64,000 nucleotides of DNA from Gentiana macrophylla (GCA_026214975.1 CM047810.1:95744316-95808315); one strand, 5' to 3'. Positions 10,945 through 22,977 are shown, numbered from the stretch's first letter. Translations and numbers: made by a program. The notes: a model not told the origin generated them from the letters alone.

Positions 10945-12569
10945 TAAACTTTGCTCGTCCCGAGCAAAACAAAACAAAATCAAGCTCGAGATAGTATAGA
11001 CATCTCAAAAAATATAACATATATTCAATAACTTAGAAGTTCACCATTATGTGTGTTCATAGCCATAGAAAACTTCCACTAAATCCAAACTTGAAAAATC
11101 AAAGTAAAACTAGCTAATACCCCTCGTAGAATAGTAATAAATGACACTCATAAGATGTACCCTACAAACGTGACATATCGAAAAAGAATGATCGAATATA
11201 TCTAGGGCCTTTCGAAATACTCGGAGGATAATCCCTACATCATATCTTTCAGTTTATCTTTGGGATAAGATTAACGAAAAACTAAGCCTTATATTCAATT
11301 TTAGTAACGATATCTTAGTTGATTTAACTTATTCACATTTAAACACACATTAGGATAAGCTATTGCCCTCATAGTAGAATAGGACATTTCGAGATAATAC
11401 CCTACCTTACTCCAATCATAAAGCGACTTTTCCTAGCGCCGTGAGCTTTTAGTCATCATAGTGGTATAGGACATCACGTGGTACACCTACCTCACTCAAA
11501 TCATCGACTAGCTTTCGACACACACGATTACAATTATGTTTACTTAGAGATTTACATTGGCAAGTGGAAAAGATTATTTTCTAGTAGTAGCAGACACCAC
11601 TGAGCATAACACCTCAAGTAAACAATTTATTACTATTGCAAAGACTTAATCACGTTTCACTTATCACATTCAAACTTATAGATATTCACAGTATGACATA
11701 CTCCGGATCTAAATACAAACTATCATAAGTCTCACGATACATACGTAGCACTAAGCACATGACTTACAAGATAATCAAAAATCACTAATCCAAACGGGGT
11801 ATAACTTTATAAAAATAGCTCATCGTTCACTATGGCTCGTGAAAAATAGTGTCAGGTGAAACAACTAACTTACCAAACAAATGATATATAGCATAGATGA
11901 CTATCGAAAACAAAGAACATTAACATGTATTGCCTACTCGGGACAAAACAAAAACAAAAACGTGGAAATTCCAAAAAATTCAGCTCATTTTTCATAAAAA
12001 CATCATGTATTAAGCAAATGGTAGATACATAACGATCATTCCCCTTCCCCACACTTAAATTACAACATGTCCTCATGTTGTGCAAAATAAAAGAAAAGAG
12101 AACTTAGGTGATTGTCTTCCGAAAGGAGCAACTCGGAATGATGCGCATCACCCAGAATGCTCGAGGATATCGTAGATTGTGGACCATCCACGTAAAAGCG
12201 ATATCGTCTAAAACTTATAAAAGCTAATGCAAATACCGCACTCATGAAAAACAAAGAAATACCTCGGGGGAAACAAGGGATTATACCATATCATAGAGTA
12301 GAGATAAACAAAGAAAAAAATGAGAGTGAAAAACATCCACAGCAGTCTCTCATGCTAAAAACAGCAAATTCCATTCAAAACACCAACTCAAACAGAAAAA
12401 CTTCAAATACAAAAACTAAGAAACGATAAAATCCGAGCCTACGAGAAACCGACAGTAGCCCGAAAATAAAAACTAGAAAATAAACAAAAACAAAAGAAAA
12501 ATAAAGGATATCTAGGATGCCTCCTAGTAGCGCTAATGATTAATGTCGTTAGCTCGACACAGTTGAAGC
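10945..12569 (-). other. Long 3' non-coding region of the gypsy element
   Basis: About 1.6 kb lies between the last small frame and the polypurine tract. It is AT-rich with A-rich runs near 12300-12520. The phrase CCCCACACTTAAA occurs both beside the true polypurine tract and near 12050, and a short hairpin (ACATGTCCTCATGTTGT) follows the second copy. Open frames here (11870-12254, 12244-12429) lack coding character. Such a long 3' region is usual in the Athila/Tat group. Confidence 0.7.
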
Positions 12570-12830
12570 TCAGCCTGGATCAGGCCATTTGACTTTTCTA
12601 CCAGCCACTACCTCGTTTGAGCTCCAGTCCGTAGTGTGGCTGCAGAAACAACATTTAACACATGGGGTTAAATCCTTTATAGCTCTCCACACACGTTTAA
12701 ATGTCCCCATGGTTGACTTCTTCTTCTTTCGATGACGTTTCAACTTTTGCTCCCTTGCATACTCTTCCATGTCCCAACTACCAGCTAGAACTTCTTCTGA
12801 TTTATCACAACCGTCATCCTCGGAAAACAA
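12570..12830 (-). CDS. Small basic ORF after gypsy integrase (unknown function)
   Basis: This 86-codon minus-strand frame lies about 20 bp downstream of integrase. It has an acidic start, a strongly basic cluster KLKRHRKKKKS (about residues 29-39) and a Cys-rich end CVKCCFCSH. I do not recognise a family. Its position just after pol is where some Athila-type elements carry an extra ORF, but this could equally be a remnant of the integrase tail region. The basic cluster could act in nuclear localisation or nucleic-acid binding; that is inference only. Confidence 0.4.
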   Translation of the reverse strand: MFSEDDGCDKSEEVLAGSWDMEEYAREQKLKRHRKKKKSTMGTFKRVWRAIKDLTPCVKCCFCSHTTDWSSNEVVAGRKVKWPDPG

Positions 12831-12851
12831 ATCGGGCGAAAACTCATCAAA

Positions 12852-14274
12852 CTAAATCGACTTTAGGGTGCTACACCCGAGGATATCGAGAAATCGAACA
12901 GTCAAAGGCTTTACCTTGGGTTCACCAATGTAATGCTTGCATCTTTGACCATTCACTCGGAACGGTTGATCACCATAACCGCGCAGTTCTAGAACGCCTC
13001 CAGGAATGATTTGGAGAATCTCAAATGGACCAGACCAACGTGTCCTTAACTTCCCAGGAAACAAATGTAACCTGGAATTGTATAGTAACACTTGCTCTCC
13101 AACTTGAAATTCTCTCTTCTTGATCTTTGCGTCATGAAGGAGTTTCATCTTATCCTTACTGATCCTGGCACTTTCGTAAGCCTGGAGCCTAAACTCGTCC
13201 AACTCATGCAACTGCTGCAGTCGATGTTTTCCACAGGCTTGGGAATCGAAGTTAAGAAACTTTGTAGCCCAATAAGCTCTGTGCTCTAACTCAACTGGCA
13301 AGTGGCACGATTTACCATAGACCATCTGGTAGGGTGATGTACCCATGGGGGTCTTATAGGCGGTTTGATATGCCCATAGTACATCATCCAACTTTAGACT
13401 CCAGTCTTTTCTATGATTCATTCCTTTGTTTTCTCAGGATCTTCTTCAAGCTCTGGTTGCTTCGCTCAACCTGACCACTAGTCATCGGATGATATGGTGT
13501 GCCAGTTTTGTGACGAACACCATACTTCTCGAGGACTTTTTCCAAAGGTCGGTTGCAAAAGTGTGTCCCTTCATCACTAATTAAGGCACGTGGACATCCA
13601 AACCTCACAAAGATATTCTTCTTTAGAAAATTCATGACCGTTTTATGATCATTGCGAGGAGTGGCTATTGCCTCCACCCATTTCGATACATAGTCTACGC
13701 AGACTAAGATGTATTTATTACCGCAAGATGATGGGAATGGTCCCATAAAATCGATACCCCACACATCAAAGACTTCGCATTCTAAGATGGGTTTCAAAGG
13801 CATGTCGAAACGCCTTGTCAGAGTACCGGTTCTTTGGCACCTATCACAAGCTTTACAGAAAGCTTCCGTATCTTTAAAGATCGTAGGCCAATAGAAACCG
13901 GATTGAAAGATCTTAGCAACCGTTTTCCAAGGACCAAAGTGACCACCTGTGGGTCCACTATGGCATTGCTCGATTATATCGCGTTGCTCAGATTCAGGAA
14001 CACACCTCCTTAGCAAACCATCTTTACAGATTTTGAAGAGGTAAGGTTCATCCCAAACGAAAGATTTCATATCAGAGAAGAACTTCTTCTTCTCTTGATA
14101 AGACATTTCAGGGTCAAGATATTGGGAATGAAGGTAGTTGATGATGAAGGAATACCATGGGACGTCTGGAGCGCAACCATCGATAAGCATGATGTTTTCT
14201 AGAGGAAAGTAAAGATCTATATCATCAGGTTCACCCTTTTCCTCAGTTAACATCCTAGAAACATGATCCGCCAC
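12852..14274 (-). pseudogene. Gypsy pol: integrase
   Basis: Two overlapping minus-strand frames (13411-14274 and 12852-13421) together give a complete Ty3/gypsy integrase with one frameshift near 13415. The first holds the HHCC finger (HSGPTGGHFGPWKT, CKACDRCQRTG), then the DDE core: VWGIDFMGPFP, ISDEGTHFCN and SGQVERSNQSLKKIL. The second holds the end of the core ([21 protein letters not shown]) and the C-terminal DNA-binding part ([29 protein letters not shown]). Domain order and length are normal for the family. The single frameshift is the only visible defect. Confidence 0.92.
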
Positions 14275-15178
14275 TACATTTTCAACGCTCTTTTGTCTTT
14301 AATTTGAACGTCAAACTCGTGTAAGGTCGGTATCAACGCGATGAAGCGCGGTTTTGCATCTTTCTTAGTCATCGATATCGCAGCAAAGCGGCGTGATCAT
14401 CCACACAATCACTTGAGCACCTAACAAGTAACTACGGAACTTGTCCATAGCAAAACTACGGCCAACAACTCCTTTTCGCCCCGGTGGTAGTATAGTTAAC
14501 TTGCGAAGGCGGTTCAACGTGTGGGTGGCATAATAAATAGGTTGGAACTTTCCTTTAAACTTTTGCCTAAAAGCGCACCAAGCGCATAGTTGGATGCATC
14601 GCACATAAGCTCAAAGGTAAATTCGATCTGGCGATATCGTAACCGGAGCGGATATTAACCGATTCTTGAGCTCCTCAAACGCCGCTGCGTTTTCATCGAA
14701 ATTAAACTCAACGTCTTCCTTAAGTAAGGTAGGCAGGGGCTTGGCGATCTTTGAAAAGTCTGAATGAATCTCTATAGAAGCCGACATGTCCGAGAAAACC
14801 TCTGACTTCGCGAACATTCTTAGGATAACTTATCTTCTCGATAGCTTCCACCTTAGCCCTATCTACCTCAATACCTTTGGCGGACACTTTGTGGCCAAGA
14901 ACTATTCCTTCATCTACCATAAACTGGCATTTCTCCCAATTTAGCACCAAGTTCTTTTCCACACACCTAGATAACACCTGATCAAGATTATCGAGGCAAT
15001 CATCGAAGGATTGACCAAAGACCGAAAAGTCGTCCATGAAAATCTCCATACACTTTTCAACTAGCCCGTCAAAGATAGCCATCATACACCTTTGAAAGGT
15101 GGCTGGGGCATTACAGAGACCAAATGGCATCCGCCTGTAAGCGAATGTACCATAAGGGCCGGTGAAAGTTAATCGAAT
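14275..15178 (-). pseudogene. Gypsy pol: reverse transcriptase (5' truncated) and RNase H, frameshifted
   Basis: The minus strand enters RT in the middle, at GPYGTFAYRRMPFGLC (about 15120-15170). It continues through the frame at 14720-15130 with IFMDDFSVFGQSFDDCL, which holds the paired catalytic aspartates, and ITY-like GFLGHVGFYR near the thumb. RNase H remnants follow in shifted frames at 14611-14817 (EIHSDFSKIAKPL, DENAAAFEELKNRL) and 14365-14604 (KFQPIYYATHTLN, FAMDKFRSYLLGAQVIVW). The RT fingers that should lie between the protease and this point are missing, replaced by unrelated sequence at 15179-15422. The enzyme cannot be functional. Confidence 0.88.
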
Positions 15179-15422
15179 TTAGATAACAGAAGTTAATAGA
15201 TTCGTTAGATTGCCGTGAGAGAGATTAACAATTATTATTCCAACAAACGGAAGTTGAGGGATAATGTTGTTAGATTAGGATTTCATCCATATCTTTGATT
15301 TGTATCGATATTAGTAAAGACCGAGAGGTAAACTAATTAATGGCGTGATAAATCGGAAGAGGAAACGCTTCTTTAGATAAGATAACAATCCAAGATAACT
15401 TGTGAATAAATGTTTGTCTGTC
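15179..15422. other. Unrelated filler replacing the RT N-terminus of the gypsy element
   Basis: Between the protease end and the first recognisable RT residues there are about 244 bp of AT-rich sequence without gypsy coding similarity, where more than 1 kb of RT would be expected. It has no terminal repeats or open frame. It looks like a deletion repaired with filler DNA. Confidence 0.6.
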
Positions 15423-16289
15423 TTATTTTAGCGGTTTCGTTGAGCTACATTGGCTGGTTGCGCATTCTAAAGTGTCATTATTGATAGACTTAGTAACACT
15501 ATAACTCACCTCTTGGTCACCAACTCGGATAGTTACTTGCCCACCATCGCAATCGATGAGGGCTCTAGCTGTGGATAGGAAAGGTCTCCCAAGAATCAGG
15601 GGGACTTTCTCATCTTTTCCCATATCTAAGACGTACCAATCAACAGGAAAGGTAAATCTATCGATCTGGACTAAAATGCCTTTCAGAATCCCTGAAGCTT
15701 TCTTAGAAGATCTATCGGCGAACTGAAGGTTCATGGAAGTGGGTTCTAGAAGACTTTGTAAACCCAGCTGCTCACACACAGACAATGGCATCAGGCTGAT
15801 GGATGCACCCAAGTCACATAAAGAATTTGGAAAGACTAAGCCTCCCATCTGCAATGTGAGCACGAATTTTCCGGGGTCACCTCTTTTGATTGGTAAGTCT
15901 GGATAATTGATCATTGAACAATCCTCACCAATTGCCTGATCCATTTCTGCTAACTTCTTCTTCGAAGAAACAACATCCTTGATGAATTTGGTATACTTAG
16001 GCATCTCAACCAAAACTTCAGATAATGGAAGATTAACCTGAGTATTTTTCAGCAAATTAAGCACTTTTTCATATTTCTTATCTTCACTTAAAGGAATGTT
16101 GCTTCTCCTAGGTGGAAATGGAAGCTTCTTCAACTCACTCTCGAGAAAATACTTTCTTTGAGGAAGCAATCGATGACTTTGTCTTCCATGTCCTTCCACC
16201 TTACAACTTTTTCGACTTTTTATTAGTCGGGGATCACCCTCACGACTTTCACTTGATTCTTCATTCCTCGAGGAACGCACAGCCACCAA
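15423..16289 (-). pseudogene. Gypsy pol: aspartic protease
   Basis: This 288-codon minus-strand frame contains the Ty3/gypsy retropepsin: the active-site loop CDLGASISLMPLSVCEQLGL (D-L-G in place of D-S/T-G, usual in plant Athila/Tat elements), then FADRSSKKASGILKGILVQI, FPVDWYVLDMG and VPLILGRPFLSTARALID, the second signature. The N-terminal part (residues about 45-110) is the gag-protease linker with LNLLKNTQVNLPLSEVL and YTKFIKDVVSSKKKL. The frame ends near the filler block. Confidence 0.9.
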
Positions 16290-18110
16290 GACTTACAACT
16301 TCTTCACCTCCTGGGGATCACCACTGAGTCTTTTCTTGCAGAACGGGGGAACGTAGATGCTCAACTTCCCCTCCTGCCTTATCACTGGCAGGAGGGGCTA
16401 GTGGTTTCCCTGGTGAGAGGGACCACTCAGTTGAGTACCGCTTCTAAGATTCATTGCACTGGCCTCTGGTATGCCATAAGGAATCGAAGGAACTAGGTCA
16501 GTGCTTTGGCCACAATTGAAATCGGTTTTGGGCAACTAGGCCACCTTCGGATTTTTCTCCATAAAGCTCGGGCAAGCGCTGCGATGGTCTAAAGCTTCTT
16601 TGGTCGACCATCTCGCTTCTCAAGGTTCTTGATTGTGCTCATCAACATTTGGATATTATTATTTTGCTCCTCTGGAAGTTATTGTTACGCTCCTTGACTC
16701 CTTACGATAGGAGTCAAATCTAGCTTCAAGATCATCGACGCGAGAGGGCCTTGAGAGTTTCGAATGTTTTGAGAGAAAGGTTGGCTAGACCGACTTTGAA
16801 ATGCAGGATTTGGATTGTTAGGCCAACTTTGATTTAACCCTTGATTTAGATTGGAGGAATTCAAGCTCGGATTACGATTAAAATTAGGGTTTCGATTGAG
16901 ATTCGAGTTTTGATTGAAGCTTTGACGGAAACCCTGGTTTTGAAAATTGCCCTGGCGGAAGAATTTATTTCCAAACCTCGATTCGGCTGGCCATTGAAGG
17001 CATTGATCTCTGCGTTACGCCCAATCATAGGACGAAGCGAGCGCGTGTGCCCATATCGTCACATACTTGGCATGCGACTTGATTATACACATCCATGATT
17101 CGGACGGCATTGACTTGATAAGGAATGGGGAGATGAATTGACTTTGGCCAACCATATGGCGATCGAGAGCAATTCTCACGATGATGAACTTGAGAGTTCT
17201 CAGAGAAATGAAGAGTCGATAACTCGGATTTGGAGATGTCGTGAGAGTAGCGGTTTCTTTGTTTCAAAGATGGCGATTTCATTTGCATTTTCACCTCCTC
17301 GATCCTAGGAGGAGGAGGTGGTGCTGAACAACTTGAAAGTAGGGGCATAATTATATTTGGCAATGTCTTGAACAATGCCCACCCTTCTTGAGGCGTTTTC
17401 CTCGGGAATGCCCCACTGATGAACTATTGACCATGCCTTGGTGAGCTCGGTCAACCCACTGAAAAAGTATTGACTTGCCTCTGCAAGTCTAACCCATGGT
17501 GGGGGCATTTACGAAGAAGAGCCTTAAATCTCTTCCATGCCTCAAAGAATGATTCATTTCCGTTTGATAAAAATTGTATATTTCCCTTAAACCTTCGGGT
17601 TTGTCTTGGCAGGTGGAAAGTATTGGCTTAAAAATTCTTTTTCCAATGCAGCCCAAGTGGTAATGGATTCTCGCAGGAGAGAGCTATACCACTCTTTAGA
17701 TTCTCCTTCAAAGAGAACGGAAAGCTTGATGTAAGTTTAATCGCATCCTCACTCACACCTTGAATGCGTGTCGTACCACATATCTCCGAAATGTGTGTAC
17801 GTGTGTGTGAGATTTTCGTAAGGGACCCGTGAAACATTGATGCATCTTTGCATCATCCGAATGAGACCGGTTTGAGTTCGAAGGTGCGTGCCGTAATGGG
17901 TGGTAAGGCGATAGCCGGGTTGCGATTCTTGCACCAGGCATGGCGTGAGTCCGCCAATGTACGCGTCTATCTTGCAGACCATAATTACAGTTTCTTGATT
18001 TCCCTTCTTAAAGATTGCTCAAACTCTTGATCTTCTACGTTTTCTTCGTCAAAACGAAGTCTTCGCTATTAGGTCGGACTATGGTCCGCTTCGAGGTCGA
18101 GGAGTAAAGT
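16290..18110 (-). pseudogene. Gypsy gag, heavily degraded
   Basis: No long frame survives, but Retrotrans_gag motifs are readable on the minus strand around 17580-17710: KEWYSSLLRESITTWAAL followed by EFLSQYFPPAKT. These are the hallmark of plant Ty3/gypsy Gag, which packages the RNA. Downstream to 16330, N/F/R-rich repeats (about 16790-16990) look like the low-complexity gag tail. Dozens of 1-2-bp indels break the frame. They are much denser here than in the integrase part, which may mean real decay or local sequence error. Confidence 0.7.
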
Positions 18111-18760
18111 AATGGCCCCTTGCGACTACGAGTTTGCATAAACGAACCCAAAAATCAAGTTGAGATGAACCTAAATATGAGGAAATAAAATCTAAAACTA
18201 AGAATTCAAAACCTAAACTAAGAAAAGGAAACCTAAGAACTTAAAATCTAACTAAAAGATTAAAAACCTAATTCTAAGATCAAAACCTAAATAAAAGACA
18301 AGAAAAGAGAAGAACAAGAGTAAGAAAGAGAGGAACAAGCGGGCGCCCACAGATGTGAACGCAGCGTTTGTCAGAGTTTGATCGAACAGGCGTTCGTAAA
18401 TCGAACGCTCGTCGGTCTTTCGAATGTCTTGGACAAAGCGCCCAAAATGATGAACGCTCGTCTAAGGGTCGAAATTGATCTGAATTGAAATTGTTACGGT
18501 GGACAAAGGCGTCCAAAATCTTAAACGCTCGTCGGATGTAAAAGATCAAAAACAAAGCGAGAAAAGAGGGGATTAAGAAGAAAAAGAAGAAAGAACTAAT
18601 CACAAAACTCAAACCTTTAAAACCCTAAAAATCTAAACCAAAAACCTAACTAAGGAAACCCTAACTAACCTAATATCTAAAGGTTAATCTAACTAACAAC
18701 CTAAAAACAGAAAATAAAACAAAACAACAACAGAAACGAAAAACAACAAAAACAAAAACT
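18111..18760 (-). other. Gypsy 5' leader with GAACGCTCGTC repeats
   Basis: This untranslated leader lies between the primer site and gag. It is A-rich (18150-18300, 18600-18760), with a central block (about 18340-18540) in which GAACGCTCGTC/GAACGCAGCG-like words recur at least four times. Similar words (GGACGCTCGTTC, GGACGCCCGTCC) occur in the LTR at about 10430-10455. No coding frame is visible. Confidence 0.55.
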
Positions 18761-18773
18761 AGGCAAACAATGG
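18761..18773 (-). other. Primer-binding site of the gypsy element (degenerate)
   Basis: Directly inside the 5' LTR, the minus strand reads CCATTGTTTGCC, comparable with the common plant gypsy primer site GGCGCCGTTGCC but altered at several positions. The location is decisive rather than the match. Confidence 0.5.
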
Positions 18774-20300
18774 TGAACGAATTTATTGGATAGAGGATTG
18801 ATACAAAATAAACAAGTAATAAAACCGGTTAACCTCAAGTGCAAGGATCGTAGTATAGAGGCTAATGCCGGGTCGATCTTACGGGAAACTAGACTGTTGT
18901 GAATCCTAGTTTTTGTTTAAACTAACCTATGTCACGAAGCTAAACTAAACGAAGAACTAAACTACCAAATATGCAGAAAATTAACTAGACAGAGGATTAC
19001 TCCAATGCTAGGCAAGATACGGGTAACGAACTTATTAACTAAACTAAACTAAGTGCAAAAAGTAAACTAAACTATGCAACTCGAGTTTTAAGGGATTTAA
19101 ATCAAGTATAACGAACGAACAAGCAATTGATCCACCTATCCTATCAACATTCAATTCCAATTCGGATTATTTCGTGATCTCTACTCAAGTCGTGATTCAC
19201 CTAATCGAAGGCATAAACTCTACTCTACTCGTGAGACAAGTTCGTTTTCTAATCTTTTATCTTTCGATGTTAAAGATAACGTCTTTCTAACCTAGGCGTG
19301 AAATCTTTCGATTTCTAATCTAGAAAATCAATCTAATAACTTTCGTTTTATTTAGATCAAAGATCCAATCTTTTATCATGGTGATCTAAGGTTGACATGA
19401 CTCTCATCATATAAACAATCATCAAAGCAAGCATCTTTCGATTAAACATGCAATAAAACATACAAAACATGATAAAAGAAACGAACTTGAAATAGAACTC
19501 ACAAAATAATCACGAACTAGAAATCAACTGTTGAATTGGACGGCTTCACAACGCTTGTTCAAAGAGGTTTAGCCTCTTAGCATCTTCTTGAAGGCTTGAA
19601 TTGCTTGAATAAAATACATAAATTGAAAGATCTAATCTAGAGATTTAAAAGCATAAAATTTGAGTAAAAACTAAGTAAAAATGCAGCACAGCTGCCCCTA
19701 GGTTTTTAGGGTTCGAATAATGTGTCATTAGGGTAAAGATCACGATGTTTTTATAGGAAAATCAAGTCGGTTGCTACAGTAACCGCTCCGGACGCTCGTT
19801 CATCATCATGGACGCCCGTCCAGGACCCAGCTCCAGTATTTTGCTCATAACTTCACTTCTAGGACTCCGAATGAGGTGATTCAACATGCGTTGGAAAGCT
19901 ATTTCAATCCTCTACAACTTTCATCAAGACAACTTTCCCTGAAAGTGCCTACAAGTGTGGACAAAATTCCCATGAAGTGCCTGGTTCCGGTTTCTTCAAT
20001 GATTCTTCACTTAAACATCTTTCAACTCTTCCATCTTCATGTGATCATCATTTAAGCTCCTTACTCATCATGCAAACATACCTAGCAACATGATAGAAAC
20101 ATGCAAAATGTAACATCATACGGATAAACATAAAACACCGATAAAATCACGTAAATATCTCGATTTTGCATTTAAACACATTTAAAACTCGTTTACTCAA
20201 TAATTCGATAAAACCAACACTTTTCTATAAAAAGTACTAAAATACCAAGGATATTGTTACGGGAATAATGTCATATAAATCATAAATTTCACCCTTAACA
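18774..20300 (-). repeat. 5' LTR of the gypsy element
   Basis: This is the partner of 9435-10931. It begins near TGAACGAATTT (mutated from TGTCACGGATT) and ends CCCTTAACA, followed by the ATGAC target duplication at 20301-20305. The TATA-like element on the minus strand is at about 19744-19756. The first dozen bases are too altered to fix the start exactly. Confidence 0.9.
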
Positions 20301-21117
20301 ATGACCATTCTTCATCCTTCTGATTCTGCTCATCATAAGAGCCATTTGTTCCTCCATTTCATCCAACTGTTGAAGATTATTTGTGGATGTTTCTTGAGAG
20401 TCATTTGATCTTCTTTGCAAGTCTTTGTGGTTTTTGGTTCTTCCGAGCTTTGATTATTACAATTTGTACTTGTAAAATCTTCACTGAATTCATAGGCTTT
20501 CAAATCTGAAAAGATTTTAAATGAGTCCTCTATGTCAAGTCTTCTAGATTCATCCATAGCAGTGACTTTCATCTTCCAGCACATTGGTAATGCCTTCAAG
20601 ATTCTTGTATTGATAACTTTCTTTGAGTATTCAATCTTGAGTAGATCTAATTCATCCATTATAGCACTGAATCTTGTCTCTATTTGGTCAATGGTCTCTC
20701 CAGATTTCATCTTGAAATTCTCAAACTTTTGTTTCGCAACTGAGATATTGTTCTCCTTGATTGAGTCAGTTCCTCACAAACTAACTGAAGTTTGTCCTAC
20801 ATTTCTTTAGCAGTTGTGCATTCTTTCACCTTTAAGTACATGTTGCTGTCAAGAGTTCTGAGGATAAAGTCCATAGCAACATTGTTGAGATTGTTTCGCT
20901 TGCGATCATCACTAGTCCATTCGGCTTTGGGCTTTGCAACTCCTACTTGTCTATCACCAACAGTTTGCATGTGAGTGATCTGAATTGGTCCATCAGTGAG
21001 TACATCCATCATTTCGTCATGAGTAGCTGCCAGAAAAGCCTACATTCAACGTTTATATTCATCAAATATGTCCATGTTGCACATAAGCTTCTGTCTTGCA
21101 TACTGATTGTTATCCAT
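20301..21117 (-). pseudogene. Sirevirus gag, N-terminal half
   Basis: The start is the minus-strand ATG at 21117 (MDNNQYARQKLMCNMDIF). The frame has stops after about 22 codons (TGA and TAG close together near 21045) and again near 20797. Between and after them run 20797-21012 (WTSDDRKRNNLNNVAMDFIL, CTTAKEM) and 20333-20710 (MKSGETIDQIETRFSAIMDE, RILKALP), which are clear copia UBN2-type gag segments. A frameshift near 20345 precedes the phase that joins the C-terminal half across the gypsy insertion (MALMMSRIRRMKNGH). Gag forms the virus-like particle. Confidence 0.88.
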
Positions 21118-21230
21118 TATGAGTGAGTGAAAACTAATTGTGTAATACCTGGAAACTGAGCTTTCTTATGAGAACAACTAGAGGAGATTAGAGCAAATGA
21201 GCTTTTAACAATGGCTTGTTAAAGAAACAC

Positions 21231-21244
21231 TGCTCCGATACAAA
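21231..21244 (-). other. Primer-binding site of the Sirevirus
   Basis: Just inside the 5' LTR, the minus strand reads TTTGTATCGGAGCA, matching the initiator tRNA-Met complement TGGTATCAGAGC with few differences. It marks 21246 as the inner LTR boundary and the element as minus-oriented. Confidence 0.85.
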
Positions 21245-21245
21245 T

Positions 21246-22972
21246 TGTTGGTCCATTGGAAAGGCTAACACAAGTTTAGAGGGGGGGTGAATAAACTTGT
21301 CCCTAAAACTGGATTTAAAACAAATTAAGGTTCAGTTAAAACTTGTGTGGAGTTAAGCTGACTAAGCTGAGTTCAAGTCAAACTGACTTAAGCTTAAAAC
21401 TGAGTCAACTGGCGGCGAATATAATTCTAGCCTTTTTCTTGATCTTGTTATTCTATGTGAAAGCTGAGTGTCTTAAACTGAATTCTGAAGAATGTCAGTA
21501 TGTGAACTGTGAAACGTATAACAATCAATTATCAAAATGTTGTAGATAAATGCTGAGTAAGTAAATAAGTGCGTAAAGTAAATAAACAAGAATTATAGAG
21601 GTTCCATGTGATGTAATCTTGTACGTCCTCTCTTCCCCTGTGGTGCGGAGGAAAATTCCAATAGACTTCTTGAGGTGAACTGTTACAAAAAGTCCTAAAC
21701 AATAGTCCTTGGCTGATCCCTAGCTTCACTATCTAAACAGTTGTAGAACAGGTAGAATTGCTGCTCTTCAATTGCTTGAACACTGGTCCTTGAAGGGTTA
21801 CGTATGCCTCTTCACCAGCAACCACCACAAACACAGTCTACCCGACTGCTTGTATCAACTGTCATTGGCGAAACCTTCCCGGTTTGCTTCACAGTCTAAA
21901 CCTTTGATGTAGAATCAAAGTTGGGATAAGAATCAATAAATTGATTCTTGTTTGTGGTTCTTCAAAGTGTCTGAATCTGGATAATTTCTGTGTAGCTTGA
22001 ACACTTGAAGAAATTCTAGATGTGATCTTGTTATAGCACTGAGATGATAGCAATTCGAATAAAAAGACTAATGCACAAATATGCTTGTAAATCTGTTAAA
22101 TCTTCGTCTTGTAATCTTTTAATCCTTGGTGCAAAGTCCTCTATTTATAGTGTGAGATCCAACGTTCTTCTGGCTTGAATTCGAATTGTATCAACGTCTA
22201 TCTTGTAACGGCTATATTTTTTGACCGTTCTGATGTGTCAGTAACTCATCCAATAAAATCGCTTCCTTTTAAACGTTCGACTGTACTATCAGTTTGTTGG
22301 ATGGCTGACATGTAAAACTGAGTTTCTTGATCAGTTGTCAGTTTCTTGACTGACTTGGAGCATTAACTGAGATTTTTACTCTTCTTCAAATATCAGTACT
22401 CCAGTTTACATCTGATTACAATTGACTTAATCAGAGTACACCATAAGCAAGTATCTTCTAAGAATTCATTGTCCTTATGAATCTTAGGTCTTCATACAAG
22501 ATCCATAAAGTCAGTTCAGGTCACCACAAACTTGCCTGAAGTCTAACTTCATAGTCTCGACTTGTAATCGTCATAACTGAGTTTGAACCCTCAGTTCTTC
22601 AGTCTTCAATAACTGAGTTTGAACCCTCAGTTCTTCAGTCTTCTGGATAAGCCAACTGAGTTTGTGTCCCTCTGCGAACTTATTTTCTTCAGTTCAATAC
22701 TGGTGTATTCTGAGTCAGTTTGTTTATCTTAGTGATTTCCAGTTTTCTAGATGACTTCTAGTTTTCAGTTTAACGACACACTAACTATTACAGTGCTTGT
22801 CTGATGTAACTTATACAAATATCAGACTCTAGTAAAACTTAAACATTCAGTTCTAGTCATCTTTTAGCTTTTCACTATAACAGCTAGCTTCAGTACTTCA
22901 TCAATGAGGTTAAGATAATACTTTGAATAAATATGATGAATTATCATCAAAACATAAATTTTATTTCCAACA
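21246..22972 (-). repeat. 5' LTR of the Sirevirus (full length, 1727 bp)
   Basis: The plus strand begins TGTTGGTCCA and ends TTCCAACA, followed by target duplication AAATC (22973-22977). It includes the 458-bp segment (about 21891-22348) deleted from the other LTR. A direct repeat of a ~35-bp TGAGTTTGAACCCTCAG unit sits at about 22575-22640. Confidence 0.94.
22141..22150 (-). promoter_or_regulatory. TATA box of the Sirevirus 5' LTR
   Basis: The minus strand reads CTATAAATAG followed by AGGACTTTG, the only good core promoter in the LTR. It lies in the part deleted from the 3' LTR. Confidence 0.65.
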
Positions 22973-22977
22973 AAATC

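Larger units (their letters stand above)
9427..20300 (-). mobile_element. Athila/Tat-type Ty3/gypsy retrotransposon inside the Sirevirus gag
   Basis: Two nearly identical ~1.5-kb LTRs (9435-10931 and 18774-20300) bracket a 7.8-kb interior. On the minus strand the order is gag, protease, RT, RNase H, integrase (gypsy order), then a long 3' non-coding tract. The insertion duplicated ATGAC (9422-9426 and 20301-20305). When one copy is removed, the interrupted copia gag frame joins across the site, with the zinc knuckle in phase. Eight extra bases (9427-9434) lie between the left TSD and the LTR terminus TGTCAC. The long 3' region and RT signature MPFGLCNAPATFQRCMM fit Athila/Tat elements. Confidence 0.93.
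598..22972 (-). mobile_element. Sirevirus-type Ty1/copia retrotransposon, env-like ORF, interrupted by a gypsy element
   Basis: The element is bounded by LTRs starting TGTTGG and ending CCAACA and by a perfect 5-bp target duplication AAATC (593-597 and 22973-22977). On the minus strand the order is 5' LTR (21246-22972), primer site (21231-21244), gag, protease, integrase, reverse transcriptase, RNase H, an env-like frame, polypurine tract and 3' LTR (598-1859). The copia order (integrase before RT), the RT motif [11 protein letters not shown] and the long extra ORF after RNase H place it with the Sirevirus/Maximus lineage. Without the nested 10.9-kb gypsy insertion it is about 11.5 kb. Several stops and frameshifts make it non-autonomous as read here. 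Confidence 0.93.

Noticed and set aside
12060..12429. Small frames on both strands in the gypsy 3' region
   Set aside because: A-rich low-complexity composition and no motif; typical of the long non-coding 3' region.
15179..15422. Organellar (plastid or mitochondrial) DNA insert
   Set aside because: I recognise no organellar gene in it; the donor cannot be named from sequence reading alone.
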